Source of the DNA: Halomonas sp. GD1P12
Lineage (GTDB): Bacteria; Pseudomonadota; Gammaproteobacteria; Pseudomonadales; Halomonadaceae
Length of the DNA: 64,000 bases
Assembly (NCBI RefSeq): GCF_025725645.1
Contig: NZ_CP107007.1
Location: forward strand, 1,736,001 to 1,800,000
Direction: 5' to 3'
A program made the position numbers and the translations under genes. Positions 8,906 through 17,789 of the stretch are shown here, one piece after another. A model generated the notes under the pieces. The model made no database searches. It had not been told where the DNA came from and saw nothing but the letters and a program-made list of their open reading frames with translations. The first letter of the stretch is position 1; the number at the start of each line of letters is the position of its first letter.

Positions 8906-10219
8906 CTACTTCAGGTCGTTGGAGAAACGCTGTATCGCATCCACCACCTGCTGGGCGCCTTCCTGAATTTCCAGAATGACGCTGCCCGCCTGGCTTGCAA
9001 GCTCCAGCCCTTGCTCCGCTTCTTCTCGGGTGTTGAGCATCTGCCGCGTGACGTCATCCGACAACCGCTGGTTTTTTTCTACCACGCCGCCGATCTCCAC
9101 CGTAGCGGCGCTGGTGCTGGCTGCCAATTTTCGTACCGCGTCGGCCACGACCGCGAACCCGCGCCCCTGTTCGCCGGCCCGCGCGGCTTCGATGGCGGCG
9201 TTGATCGCCAACAGGTTGGTCTGCACCGCAATGCCGCTGATCGTTTGGACGATGGCGTTTATCTGTACCGACTGTTGACTCAGCGCTTCGATACTGCCGT
9301 TCGCGGCCTGCATTTCCTCCGCAATTTGGCGCATGGTGTCGACGGTCTGCTGCACGACGTTCGCGCCTTTCTTTGCGCTGATATCGGTTTGTTGTGATAC
9401 TTCAAACGCCAGGGTGGCGCCTTCGCGTACCAGGGCTTCTCGCGCCACCTGGTCGGTGACGACGCTTGCAAACTTCACCACTTTACAGAGATGGCCATCG
9501 GCGTTGTAAACCGGGTTATAGCTGGCTTCCAGCCAAACTTCATTGCCTCGGCTATCGAGCCGTTTAAAGCGGTCCGACACGTATTCACCGCTATTGAGCT
9601 TTTGCCAAAAGCCTGCGTACTCCGGCGATTCCACTACGTCCCTGGGGCAGAACATGCGGTGGTGGCGGCCAGCGATGTTTTCCAGCCGGTAGCCCGTTGC
9701 CTGCAAAAACTGCTCGTTGGCAGTAATGATGGTGCCATCGAGGTTGAACTGGATCACGGCGGTGGAGCGAAGCAGCGCCGCAATGAACGACTCACTCTCC
9801 TTGGCCCCTTCGACTTTCTGAGTGACCTCGCGCCCGTAGCCCTGAACGAAAGAGAGCTTGCCGCTTCTTTTACGTATCGGTAGCCAGTCGATATTCAGCC
9901 AGACGAGCGAACCGTCGGCATGTAGGTAGCGATAGTTGTCATTGACGGGGTCGAACGCGGCGATGGCCTGATTAAAGGCTCGAAAGCAGGGTAGCTCCGT
10001 CACGTACGTCGGAAGAAAGTCTTTTAACGGTTTGCCTAACAACTGCTCGCGCTTGTAACCCAGCGCACTGGCAAAGCCTTGATTAAGCGCTGAAATACGC
10101 AGGTCAGCGTCCAGCGTGATGGACAGCATTCCCCGCTCCATCTGGTTCTGGATCTGACGAAGCGTTGCGACTCCTCCACGCTGAGTTTTTGGTTTTTTCT
10201 TGAGGCGAAGGTTAAACAT
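8906..10219 (-). CDS. Soluble PAS-PAS methyl-accepting chemotaxis-type transducer (BdlA-like layout)
   Basis: This 437-residue protein has no obvious transmembrane segment. Two PAS domains come first, at roughly residues 35-140 and 155-265; the second holds [16 protein letters not shown] and the PAC-like [16 protein letters not shown] short MCP signalling domain follows, with the hairpin-tip signature [34 protein letters not shown] (positions about 345-380). The tip normally docks CheA/CheW. ATG at 10219 has CCGGAG eight bases upstream; an ATG 48 bases further up lacks a ribosome site. Architecture and size resemble Pseudomonas BdlA, a biofilm-dispersal PAS-MCP protein. The sensed signal (redox, oxygen or small ligand) cannot be read. 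No chemotaxis genes are nearby. Confidence 0.85.
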   Translation of the reverse strand: MFNLRLKKKPKTQRGGVATLRQIQNQMERGMLSITLDADLRISALNQGFASALGYKREQLLGKPLKDFLPTYVTELPCFRAFNQAIAAFDPVNDNYRYLHADGSLVWLNIDWLPIRKRSGKLSFVQGYGREVTQKVEGAKESESFIAALLRSTAVIQFNLDGTIITANEQFLQATGYRLENIAGRHHRMFCPRDVVESPEYAGFWQKLNSGEYVSDRFKRLDSRGNEVWLEASYNPVYNADGHLCKVVKFASVVTDQVAREALVREGATLAFEVSQQTDISAKKGANVVQQTVDTMRQIAEEMQAANGSIEALSQQSVQINAIVQTISGIAVQTNLLAINAAIEAARAGEQGRGFAVVADAVRKLAASTSAATVEIGGVVEKNQRLSDDVTRQMLNTREEAEQGLELASQAGSVILEIQEGAQQVVDAIQRFSNDLK

Positions 10220-10568
10220 CAGCAAACTCCGGATAGCGATATCGCTAGCTATCGGCAAGCCTGGCATTCGCTTGAGTTATTCAGTTAAAAAGAAGCGTTG
10301 AACAAGCGAGCAGCCAAGAGTTTTGCCGGGTACGCTTTGGTCATTCACTACTAGAACAACAGGGTATGATGGTATGGCTTTTGAAGGCGAGCGAACCGAT
10401 AAAAAGTTTTAACCAACGCAAGACGCTGAAATTGGCGTTTGTTGCGATTACCATGAACGCTTTATGAGCATGCTTCAGGCCGGTATCATGGTGAAAGCTT
10501 TAGAGGGTCATGGCTTGAATTTTTAACGACCGGGATGACAACCTTGCGTCCTACTTCCACTTAATATA
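10220..10568. other. Intergenic region between divergent transducer and rfaH genes
   Basis: These 349 bases separate two divergent genes and must hold both promoters. They are more AT-rich than the flanks. I saw no clear -35/-10 pair, RNA gene, repeat or ops-like element. Confidence 0.5.
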
Positions 10569-11105
10569 ATGAGACTTTACGGCATGCCTTATCCTTCATC
10601 AGTCTCTACCCGTGGTCATTGGTACGCTATTCAATGCAAGGGAAACGAATCTTTTAGAGCTGAAGAAAATCTGCTAAGACAAGGGTATACCGTTTTCCAT
10701 CCGACGCTTTCGGTTCGAAAAAAACGCGGTGGCCGTCTCGTACACGTGACTGAGCCGCTGTTTCCTCATTATCTGTTTATTTTTCTGGACCAGATACAAA
10801 GTAATTGGCGACCTATTCGCTCTACGCGTGGGGTTAGCAAACTGGTTGCCTTTGGTCAGCAGCCCGCGGTGATCGATGAGGAGCTTATTCATTCACTCAA
10901 GCATCAATGCAGCCCGCAGCAGGTTGGACTCTCATTCGAAAAAGGGCAAACGGTGTCTCTGGAAAGCGGCCCTTTCACCGGGCGCACAGCGATTTTTCAA
11001 CAGGAGCTGGAACGTGCCGGCACGGGGGAAGAGCGCGCCATTATCTTGTTACAGTGGCTCAATCGTACCCACGAGGTGGAAGTTCCGGTTGCTCATCTGA
11101 CGTGA
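10569..11105 (+). CDS. rfaH: NusG-family transcription antiterminator RfaH
   Basis: A 178-residue NusG paralogue. The NGN domain starts at HWYAIQCKGNESFRAEENLLRQGYTVFHPTLSV (about 17-50) and continues through PLFPHYLFIFLD and STRGVSKLVAFG, the RNA-polymerase clamp-binding face. The C-terminal KOW-like region (from FEKGQTVSLESGPFTGRTAIF) ends the protein. RfaH is recruited at ops sites to suppress Rho-dependent termination and recruit ribosomes on long envelope, capsule or conjugation operons. It stands alone here. No ops-like element or polysaccharide locus is in this window, so its targets lie elsewhere. The start is either the first ATG or ATG 10584; neither has a strong ribosome site. Confidence 0.85.
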   Translation: MRLYGMPYPSSVSTRGHWYAIQCKGNESFRAEENLLRQGYTVFHPTLSVRKKRGGRLVHVTEPLFPHYLFIFLDQIQSNWRPIRSTRGVSKLVAFGQQPAVIDEELIHSLKHQCSPQQVGLSFEKGQTVSLESGPFTGRTAIFQQELERAGTGEERAIILLQWLNRTHEVEVPVAHLT

Positions 11106-11247
11106 TCATTACCACTTTTGGATTGGTACTGAGCTTCTTGCCAACCACGCAATTCGCCCATATAAAAGTTTGTGGAGTGGCGATATAGGGTTTATCCCCC
11201 ACCATTTACAGTTTCGTTCTATCAATTTCTCTTTGATTTCGCCGCCG

Positions 11248-11616
11248 ATGCCTTCCTTGTCCCTTATCCTGATAGCGCTATTCTTTTTGTCAGGCGGCAT
11301 TGCCCATTTCGCCCTGACCGATTTCTTCATTCTGGCCATGCCGGACTATCTGGGTTTTCACCGGGAGCTGGTGCTCATCAGCGGTGTCTTCGAGCTGTTG
11401 GGCGCCGTGGGTATTCTGGTTCCATCGACTCGAAAGCTGGCGGTCTGGGGGCTGATAGCGCTGATGGTGGCCGTGTTTCCGGCCAATGTGCATATGGCGC
11501 TTCATCCCGAGGCGTTTCCCTCCATCCCCGTGTGGCTTCTTTATGCTCGCTTGCCGCTTCAGGCGCTGCTGATCGCGTTCGTCTGGTGGGCCATTCATCG
11601 CAAAGCGCCCCGCTGA
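11248..11616 (+). CDS. DoxX-like small integral membrane protein
   Basis: About 122 residues with four predicted membrane helices: the N-terminal LILIALFFLSGGIAHF, the region around LVLISGVFELLGAVGILV, LAVWGLIALMVAVFPANVHMAL, and LPLQALLIAFVWWAIH. The pattern (GGIAHF, FELLGAVGIL, ANVHMALH) fits the DoxX/DoxD-like family of membrane proteins, often linked to redox or thiol stress. Function is not established. ATG at 11248 is chosen because it starts just before the first helix; a longer start at 11170 would add a 26-residue non-hydrophobic leader of unlikely composition. Confidence 0.75.
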   Translation: MPSLSLILIALFFLSGGIAHFALTDFFILAMPDYLGFHRELVLISGVFELLGAVGILVPSTRKLAVWGLIALMVAVFPANVHMALHPEAFPSIPVWLLYARLPLQALLIAFVWWAIHRKAPR

Positions 11617-11819
11617 GAAATGCGATCAGGGTCGCGCGTTGGGCTTTGAAGTGGGGGAAGCCTTGAAGGTATTGTGCACGTGCCAACGATATCCCGACGA
11701 ACTTCATCGTCATGAACGTGCTCCCTGTCGTGGCTGCAAGTCCCGCGCCGTGCGGGTGCGCTCGACGCACCTGCCCAATGAGCTATCCTGCTGATTTTAC
11801 CTTTAGGAAGAGTTGAGCG

Positions 11820-12857
11820 ATGACCCACGCCACCATATCGCAGCAAGGTACCCTTCACTGCTTCCCCGCCGGGCTTCGCGACGAGCAGGGAGCGCTCGTC
11901 AATGTGGAAGTGTCTGCCGTGCTTTTTGACGGCCAACGCCTGATTCTGGCCAGCGACAAACCGATCCCCGGCGAGACGCGCTCGGCGGTGTTCACCGTTG
12001 CCATGACCGACAACTGCCCGGACGATAGCCAGCTTGAGTACTTTACCGCGCCGCTGATCAAGCGTGCGATCAAGTACGAGGACATGTCGCTGACCGCCGA
12101 CGGCCGACATGTGCTGGCCACCACGGGGTTCGATCGTATCGACGGCGAAAGCCACGACCTGAACGACTATAACCACCTGTTGATCTGGCCACTGGGCCAG
12201 CCGGAAAAAGTGCAGGCGGTGGACCCGGACCCGCGCGACGGGGTCGAAGGCTCGCTCGAGCTTCGCCTTAAATTGAACGACGCCATCGGCTTTCCCTACT
12301 ACAAGATCGAAGGGCTCGCGGCAGTGCCCGGTGAACAGGATGAGGGTCTTCTGCTGTTCGGCATTCGCGAGCAGGGGCAGGCCTTCGATGACTTTCGCTA
12401 CGTGAGCCGCATCGTTGGCGCCCACTACCGAATCGATGAAAACGCCAATCTGGTGTTCACCGATAACATGCGCGAATACTACGCTTTCGAGCCAGGTCAA
12501 CACCCGGCGGTCCGCTTCGATTGCGGTCTTTCGAGCCTGGAGTATGACCCCTACCACCAGCGGCTTTTTCTGCTGAACAGTTTCGAAGTGGTAGAGCAGG
12601 GCCAGGAGCGCATTGGCGGCTATCTGTGGAGCGTGAGCCTCGAGGAGTTCTACGCGGGCAAGCCCCCGACACTGGTGACAACGCCTTCCGGCGAGGCGCT
12701 TGAGTTCGAGCACAAGGCCGAGGGGCTCGCGGTGCTGGACCGTGATCGACTGTTCGTCGCCTACGACAACGACCGCCACTTGGGGCTGGGAAGCGTCGAT
12801 GAGCGCGATGAGCGCCACGCCTGCGAAGCCCCCTACACCATGCTGCAACTCACGTGA
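11820..12857 (+). CDS. Uncharacterised protein, probable beta-propeller-like fold
   Basis: This 345-residue protein has no signal peptide or membrane helix. It is rich in short beta-type segments ending in polar turns, with repeated motifs: MSLTADGRHVLATTGFD, KIEGLAAVPGEQDEGLLLFGIRE, CGLSSLEYDPYHQRLFLLN and HKAEGLAVLDRDRLFVAYDND. The two EGLA motifs followed by hydrophobic strands look like propeller blades of phytase-like or esterase-like families. I cannot name a family or enzyme activity. Its stop codon overlaps the GTG start of the following M48 lipoprotein gene by four bases (GTGA), which implies translational coupling and perhaps a shared role. Confidence 0.7.
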   Translation: MTHATISQQGTLHCFPAGLRDEQGALVNVEVSAVLFDGQRLILASDKPIPGETRSAVFTVAMTDNCPDDSQLEYFTAPLIKRAIKYEDMSLTADGRHVLATTGFDRIDGESHDLNDYNHLLIWPLGQPEKVQAVDPDPRDGVEGSLELRLKLNDAIGFPYYKIEGLAAVPGEQDEGLLLFGIREQGQAFDDFRYVSRIVGAHYRIDENANLVFTDNMREYYAFEPGQHPAVRFDCGLSSLEYDPYHQRLFLLNSFEVVEQGQERIGGYLWSVSLEEFYAGKPPTLVTTPSGEALEFEHKAEGLAVLDRDRLFVAYDNDRHLGLGSVDERDERHACEAPYTMLQLT

Positions 12858-13675
12858 GGTGTCGCATCCGCTGGGCGGGGAAGTGCGTTTTAGGCGCGCC
12901 GCTGCTGGCAATTGTGGTGCTACTGGCCGGCTGCGATGAAACGCCGACCGGACGCTCGCGGCTGGCGCTGGTACCGCAGACCCTGATGGCGCAGATGGGG
13001 CAGGACTCTTTCGAGCAGCTGCAAAACACTAATCGCTTGAGCCAGAACGAGTCGGCCAATCGGCTCGTGCAGTGCGTAGCGCGCCACGTCGTGGCTGGCG
13101 CCGAAGCCAGCTACCCCGATCTCGTGTTTCCCGACCGCTGGGAGGTCGTGGTGTTCGAGGAGGCCTCGCCCAACGCCTTCGCGCTGCCCGGCGGACGTAT
13201 CGGCGTGCACAGCGGTTTGCTCAACGTGGCCCAGACGCCGAGCCAGCTGGCCACCGTCATCGCTCACGAGGTCGCCCACGTGCTGGCCGATCACGGCAAC
13301 GAGCGTTTGACGCAGGAGCTGGGTATCAAGGCGGGGCTTTTGGTGGTGGGCATGCTCGGGGAAGGGGAGCTGGGTCAGCAGCAGCTCATGCAGGCGCTGG
13401 GTATTGGTGCCCAGCTCGGAATCACGCTGCCGTTTAGCCGCACGCACGAGCAAGAGGCCGACCGCATGGGGCTGATCATCATGGCTCGTGCCGGGTTCGA
13501 CCCGAGTGAAAGCGTTGCGCTTTGGCGTAACATGGCTAGAGCCGGTGGCGACCAGCCGCCGGAGCTTCTTTCCACGCACCCGGCACACCAATCACGTATT
13601 AGCGCGCTGGAGCAACAGCAGGAAGCGACCCAACGCGTTTACCGGTCGGTAACCCACGCCCAGTGCCCAGGTTAA
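12854..13675 (+). CDS. M48-family zinc metalloprotease, lipoprotein (LoiP/BepA-like)
   Basis: A 273-residue protein. A lipoprotein signal ends in VVLLAGC with the acylated cysteine at C27. The zinc-protease motif HEVAH is at 138-142 and the third ligand is E201 in EQEADRMGL. PNAFALPGGRIGVHSGLL (106-123) is the usual strand before the active-site helix in M48 envelope proteases. The C-terminus holds LLSTHPAHQSRI, also typical. It should be anchored in the outer or inner membrane facing the periplasm and act in protein quality control. GTG is the start because it gives a compact leader and a four-base overlap with the upstream gene. Serine peptidase genes follow downstream. Confidence 0.88.
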   Translation: MRCRIRWAGKCVLGAPLLAIVVLLAGCDETPTGRSRLALVPQTLMAQMGQDSFEQLQNTNRLSQNESANRLVQCVARHVVAGAEASYPDLVFPDRWEVVVFEEASPNAFALPGGRIGVHSGLLNVAQTPSQLATVIAHEVAHVLADHGNERLTQELGIKAGLLVVGMLGEGELGQQQLMQALGIGAQLGITLPFSRTHEQEADRMGLIIMARAGFDPSESVALWRNMARAGGDQPPELLSTHPAHQSRISALEQQQEATQRVYRSVTHAQCPG

Positions 13676-13818
13676 GGCACGTATCGGCCAGCCGGGCGCT
13701 CGGCGCTGGCGAAGCCGCGTGAGTGCGTTACGCTGAAAGCAGCGCGGCTTGGCGTTCGCTGTAACGCCGGTTCGGGCCGCTCGAATGCCCACTATAGATT
13801 CAGTCAGAAGGTGCCAGG

Positions 13819-15117
13819 ATGGCCAACGATTCCCACCCCAATAGTCACACACCCAGTGCCGCGCCGCTTCGCTCCGTCGCCTGTGGCTCGCATCGGCTAT
13901 TGATGGCCGCGGTCGAGCGCGACAGCGGCTGTCTGGAAACCGGGCGGTATCTGATCAGTTTTCGCGACGGAATGCTCGATGAGGGCATCGAAGCGCTAAA
14001 AGCGTGCCAGTTCAGGGTAGCGGATGCCCGAGACTTCGACGGTCAGGCAGTCAATCTGGAAGAGGCCGGCGACGCCGAAGCGATGATCTTCCCGGAACTT
14101 GGCGTGGTATTGATCGGCGGTGATGCGTTGGAAAGTCGCGGTATGAGTATTCATGACGACGCCTTTAAATGCCCTGCCATCGAGATCATCGAGCCCGAGT
14201 ACTTCGCCTTTGCGGAGAACTCCGAGTACCTGCGCGGTTTCCTGAGTGCCGCCAACGCCATCGCGCGAGACCTGGGCGGAGATCGATCCGAGTGCGATGA
14301 GGACGCCCCGATCAACAACGATATTACCTGGGGGCTTGCGCGCTGTAAGGTGGCCCAAAGCCGATTCACCGGGGCGGGCATCAAGGTGGCGGTGTTGGAC
14401 TCCGGCATGGATATGAATCATCCGGATTTCACTGGCCGTGCGGTCGAAAGCCGCTCGTTTGTCGGTGAGCCGGTGCAGGACATGAACGGTCATGGTACCC
14501 ACTGTATCGGCACCGCGACGGGCCCGCGAAACGCCGCGGGCAAAACGCCGGGCTATGGCGTGGCGTTCGAGGCGGCCATTTTCGCGGGCAAGGTGCTGAC
14601 CAACGCCGGCGGCAGCACCGGCGGCAGCGTACTGGCCGGCATGAACTGGGCGGTGGCGAATCGCTGCGAGGTGATTTCGATGTCGCTGGGTAGCCAAAGC
14701 CCGGTACAGACGGCTTACACCCGGGCAGGCGCGGCGGCGCTCGAAAAAGGGTGTCTGGTGATCGCGGCGTCCGGCAACGACAATGCCCCGACCGGTGCTC
14801 CGGCAAATTCGCCGACCATCTTCTCGGTCGGCTCGCTCGACCCAAACCTTGCGCGCTCGAACTTTTCCAACGTGGGCAAGGTCGAGATCGCCGCCCCCGG
14901 GCGTGATGTGTTTTCCGCCTGGCCGCGGCCGGTCAATTACAAGAGCATCAGTGGCACCAGCATGGCCACGCCCCACGTGGCCGGTTGCGCCGCCCTCTGG
15001 GCGCAGTCGGACGCCTCGCTGCGCGGTGCGAGCCTGTGGCAGCGGCTTATAGCGTCGGCCCAATCGCTGCCTCTAAGCGAGGAGCAGGTCGGTGCCGGGC
15101 TGGTTCAGGCGCCTTGA
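13819..15117 (+). CDS. S8 family (subtilisin-like) serine peptidase with N-terminal propeptide-like domain
   Basis: A 432-residue subtilase. The catalytic triad is D194 (VAVLDSGMDMNHPDF), H225 (NGHGTHCIGTATG) and S381 (SGTSMATPHVAG), with the oxyanion N320 in AASGN. Residues about 40-130 (TGRYLISFRDGMLDEGIEALKA onward) look like a pro-domain-type fold of their own. No secretion signal is seen: the N-terminus MANDSHPNSHTPSAAP is polar, so it may be cytoplasmic or exported by another route. A 79-residue protein resembling I9 propeptides is encoded 70 bases downstream and could be its trans-acting chaperone or inhibitor. ATG follows CCAGGA. Confidence 0.9.
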   Translation: MANDSHPNSHTPSAAPLRSVACGSHRLLMAAVERDSGCLETGRYLISFRDGMLDEGIEALKACQFRVADARDFDGQAVNLEEAGDAEAMIFPELGVVLIGGDALESRGMSIHDDAFKCPAIEIIEPEYFAFAENSEYLRGFLSAANAIARDLGGDRSECDEDAPINNDITWGLARCKVAQSRFTGAGIKVAVLDSGMDMNHPDFTGRAVESRSFVGEPVQDMNGHGTHCIGTATGPRNAAGKTPGYGVAFEAAIFAGKVLTNAGGSTGGSVLAGMNWAVANRCEVISMSLGSQSPVQTAYTRAGAAALEKGCLVIAASGNDNAPTGAPANSPTIFSVGSLDPNLARSNFSNVGKVEIAAPGRDVFSAWPRPVNYKSISGTSMATPHVAGCAALWAQSDASLRGASLWQRLIASAQSLPLSEEQVGAGLVQAP

Positions 15118-15187
15118 ATCATGGCCACCGCCGGTGCAAGGCGCCTGAATAACAGCGCCTCGCGCCGGCCATCTATGGAGAGTCATC

Positions 15188-15427
15188 GTGGCAAGAATCG
15201 AGCTTTGGATCGTCACCGTTGCCAGCGGCTGCTCGATCGGTGAACTCGCCGACCGGCTTGGCCGAGAAGGCTTGGCCGTGCGCGAGCTGCTGGAGGAGAT
15301 CGGCTGCATTACCGGCGAGGCCGATAGCGCCACCGCTGAGCGCATCCGGCATATCGATGGCGTAGAAGATATCGCGCCTGACATTCCTTTCGAACTTGGC
15401 CCAATGGATAGCGACACTCGCCGATAG
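15188..15427 (+). CDS. Small I9-propeptide-like protein, candidate trans-acting partner of the upstream S8 peptidase
   Basis: This 79-residue protein starts with GTG after GGAGAG. Its pattern is a first strand (RIELWIVTV), a helix (IGELADRLGREG), LAVRELLEEIGCITGEAD, another helix (ATAERIRHI) and the end strand DGVEDIAPDIPFEL. This alternation, and the closing V-x-x-I-x-P-D motif, match the inhibitor I9/subtilisin propeptide fold, which normally occupies the N-terminus of the protease and ends in the active site. Here it is a separate gene right after a subtilase. From memory, similar short proteins beside S8 genes are sometimes mis-labelled as aldolases; nothing here supports an enzyme. The partner role is an inference. 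Confidence 0.7.
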   Translation: MARIELWIVTVASGCSIGELADRLGREGLAVRELLEEIGCITGEADSATAERIRHIDGVEDIAPDIPFELGPMDSDTRR

Positions 15428-15464
15428 ACCGCTTTTACAAGGAAACTTTATAAGGAAACACCGC

Positions 15465-16088
15465 ATGACTCACGATTGGCTCGCCTTTGCCAAGTCGCTT
15501 CGTTCCATCGCCCAAACCGGCCAGACCTACACCACCAACAAGTACGAGCTCGAGCGCTACCGCCAGCTCGAAACGCTGACCAATCAAATGTTCGCGGTGC
15601 TGGGCGACGTACCCGTGGAGAAGATCGAAAACCTGATCATTCCGGACAAGGGCTACGCCACGCCCAAGGTGGATGTGCGCGGCGCAGTGTTCGATGAGCA
15701 CGGCCGGGTGCTGTTGGTGCGGGAGATCAAGGATGGCCTTTGGACGCTGCCCGGCGGCTGGGCGGACATCAACGAAAGCCCCAGTGAAGGCGTATTGAAG
15801 GAGATTTTTGAGGAGTCCGGCTACCGGGCAAGCCATCCGCGACTCGCCATGCTCAAGGACCGGAGCCTTCACCCGTACGCCTACTACTCGCCGGACCACA
15901 TCTACAAGCTGTTTTACGTTTGCACGCTGGAAGGCGGCGCGTTCGTGGCCAACAACGAAACCGACGCCGCGGACTTCTTCGCCCTCAACGATCTGCCGCC
16001 GCTCTCCGAAGGCCGCACGCTGCCCATCGATATTCACGAGTGCTGGGCTTTTGCGGCCTCCAACGCGCCGGGGATCTATAGCGATTAA
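15465..16088 (+). CDS. NUDIX hydrolase with N-terminal helical domain
   Basis: A 207-residue protein. An N-terminal helical extension (WLAFAKSLRSIAQTGQTYTTNKYELERYRQL) precedes the Nudix domain, which starts near PKVDVRGAVFDEHGRVLLVREI. The Nudix box reads GGWADINESPSEGVLKEIFEESGY; the usual Arg-Glu pair is Lys-Glu here, and the metal-binding glutamates are kept. The extension-plus-Nudix layout is known among ADP-ribose or nucleotide-sugar pyrophosphatases, but the substrate is not deducible. ATG at 15465 follows ATAAGGA. It lies 37 bases after the small I9-like gene and before a terminator, so it may be the last gene of that transcription unit. Confidence 0.88.
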   Translation: MTHDWLAFAKSLRSIAQTGQTYTTNKYELERYRQLETLTNQMFAVLGDVPVEKIENLIIPDKGYATPKVDVRGAVFDEHGRVLLVREIKDGLWTLPGGWADINESPSEGVLKEIFEESGYRASHPRLAMLKDRSLHPYAYYSPDHIYKLFYVCTLEGGAFVANNETDAADFFALNDLPPLSEGRTLPIDIHECWAFAASNAPGIYSD

Positions 16089-16116
16089 GCGCTGCGACCG
16101 CGCCAGCGCTTTTTTT
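16088..16116 (+). terminator. Rho-independent terminator after the Nudix gene
   Basis: AGCGCTG and CAGCGCT form a 7-bp stem around a nine-base loop and are followed by seven T. The left arm begins on the last base of the stop codon. Confidence 0.85.
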
Positions 16117-16187
16117 GATGACCGCCTTTGATCGGCCTGAACGTTACCGCTACGCCGGTTGCCCAGAGCGCGGTCTTGTTCAGGGCG

Positions 16188-17621
16188 CTAAAAGGTGGCT
16201 TTCTTGAACGCCATCTTCGTTTGGGCCTCGCCCAAGTCCCAGAAGAGCCCTGCCGCCATGACAAGCCCTTCACGAACGATGCTTTCCAGCAGGTGCTCGT
16301 TCGGGGCGTGCTGATTGCACGCCGGGTAGGAGTGGGGCAGCCAGACCGTGGGAAGGCCCAGCACGTCGGAAAAGCAGTGATTGGGGATCGTGCCGCCCAG
16401 ATTGGGTAGAATGTGAACCTGGCCGTCGAGGCTTTGCTCGGCGGATGCGGCGACAAAGCCGACCCAGGGGTGGCTCGGGTCCAGGCGGGTCGCGGCGTAG
16501 CCGCCCAGCATCTCGAGGGCAATATCCTCGAAGCCCAAGCGGTCCAGATGCTGTCGCAGGTTGGTCTCGGCGGCCTGCCAATCGGTGCCTTTGATAAAGC
16601 GAAGCTGAAGCACGGCCTCGGCGCGCTCAGGTACCGCGCCGACGGGCTTGTCGGTGCGCCCGGCGCTAATCCCCAGAATTTCGAGCGTGTTGGCACCATA
16701 AAGCCGCTCGCCGTCGGTGAGCGATGCCTCCCCCCAGGCCGGGTTGATCATCGGGTCCATGGCGCCACCGCCCACCGGCAAGTCGCGAATCAGCCGCGCG
16801 ACGTCTTCACTGATCGCCGGTGCCTTGAGAAAGTCGACGAGCACTTCGCCGCGTTGGGAAACGAGTGTGGCCAGAGCGTTACTCAGTACCGCCGCCGGGT
16901 TAGTGATCACGCCGCCCCAATTGCCGGAATGGCGCCCGCCGTTTCCGGTATCAAGCGTCAGCTTGAGCTGCAGCACCCCGCGAGAGCCGAGAAACAGGGT
17001 GGGCATGTCGTCGCGAATGCGCGGGCCGTCAGAGGCAAGAAACAGATCCGATGAAAGCGCGTCGCGGTAGAGCCGGCAGGTCTCTTCGAGCCCGGGCGAG
17101 CCGATCTCTTCGCTCATTTCGAACAGCATCTTGACGTTGTAGCCTAGCGTGCCGCCGCGCGCCTCGATCACTGCTTCGAGGGCGGCGAGGTTAACGCTAT
17201 GCTGACCCTTGTTGTCCGCGGTGCCGCGCCCGTACACGCGGCCATCGACGAAGGTGAGCGTCCAGGGGTCGATACCGTCACTCCAGGTACTCTCCTGGCC
17301 ATCGGTGACATCGCCGTGGCCGTAAAGCAGCAGTGTCGGCAACGACACATCCTCGATACGCTCACCGATCAAAAGCGGCGGCAGGCCCTCTTTCGGATTG
17401 GGAATGCGCCGGCAGGTGAAGCCAAGTCGGCTCAACAGCGGCTCGATCTCATCGTCCAGGTACGCCGACAGCGTTGCTCTGCACTCTGCGTCCTGGCTCA
17501 CCGTGCGCAGGGCAACGCGGCGTGCCAGAGTATCGTAAAACTCGCCGCTGGAGAGCGTTTCAAGCGCTAGGTCGATGGCGTGTTGTCGGTTGGCATGCGC
17601 GGTTGCGGTCGCGGTCGTCAT
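16188..17621 (-). CDS. M20 family metallopeptidase (dipeptidase/deacylase type)
   Basis: This 477-residue M20 enzyme carries the dinuclear-zinc ligands in order: His and Asp of LLYGHGDVTDG, Asp of GRGTADNKGQHS, and the Glu pair of MSEEIGSPGLEE. The dimerisation lid domain lies in the middle, and the last ligand region is HAPNEHLLES near the C-terminus. Length fits the longer M20 subfamily that includes carnosinase-like dipeptidases and N-acyl amino-acid deacylases. No signal peptide. It is divergent from an adjacent LysR regulator, and a YfcC-type carrier follows that regulator. The three probably form one uptake-and-hydrolysis unit. Substrate unknown. Confidence 0.88.
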   Translation of the reverse strand: MTTATATAHANRQHAIDLALETLSSGEFYDTLARRVALRTVSQDAECRATLSAYLDDEIEPLLSRLGFTCRRIPNPKEGLPPLLIGERIEDVSLPTLLLYGHGDVTDGQESTWSDGIDPWTLTFVDGRVYGRGTADNKGQHSVNLAALEAVIEARGGTLGYNVKMLFEMSEEIGSPGLEETCRLYRDALSSDLFLASDGPRIRDDMPTLFLGSRGVLQLKLTLDTGNGGRHSGNWGGVITNPAAVLSNALATLVSQRGEVLVDFLKAPAISEDVARLIRDLPVGGGAMDPMINPAWGEASLTDGERLYGANTLEILGISAGRTDKPVGAVPERAEAVLQLRFIKGTDWQAAETNLRQHLDRLGFEDIALEMLGGYAATRLDPSHPWVGFVAASAEQSLDGQVHILPNLGGTIPNHCFSDVLGLPTVWLPHSYPACNQHAPNEHLLESIVREGLVMAAGLFWDLGEAQTKMAFKKATF

Positions 17622-17789
17622 GAAGCCCTCGTCGTGCGGTTAAAGTGAATGGTTTGAGCGTATCGTTTGCCCTGATTTGCGGCAATCAATAAAATATCAA
17701 TTGAGCTTTCTATTTTTTGCAAACAAAGAGCGCCGGTCTGGCGCGCTTTCTACTGCGACTGCCTTGCAACGGGACACCCGAGGATCGCC

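Noticed and set aside
11595..12911. A 438-codon open frame on the minus strand
   Set aside because: It lies opposite the DoxX-like gene end and the propeller-like gene, with low-complexity His/Arg/Val-rich composition and no domain pattern; typical of antisense frames in GC-rich DNA.
13681..13712. GC-rich hairpin after the M48 gene as a terminator
   Set aside because: GCCAGC and GCGCTGGC can pair, but the stem is short with a large loop and no T-run follows.
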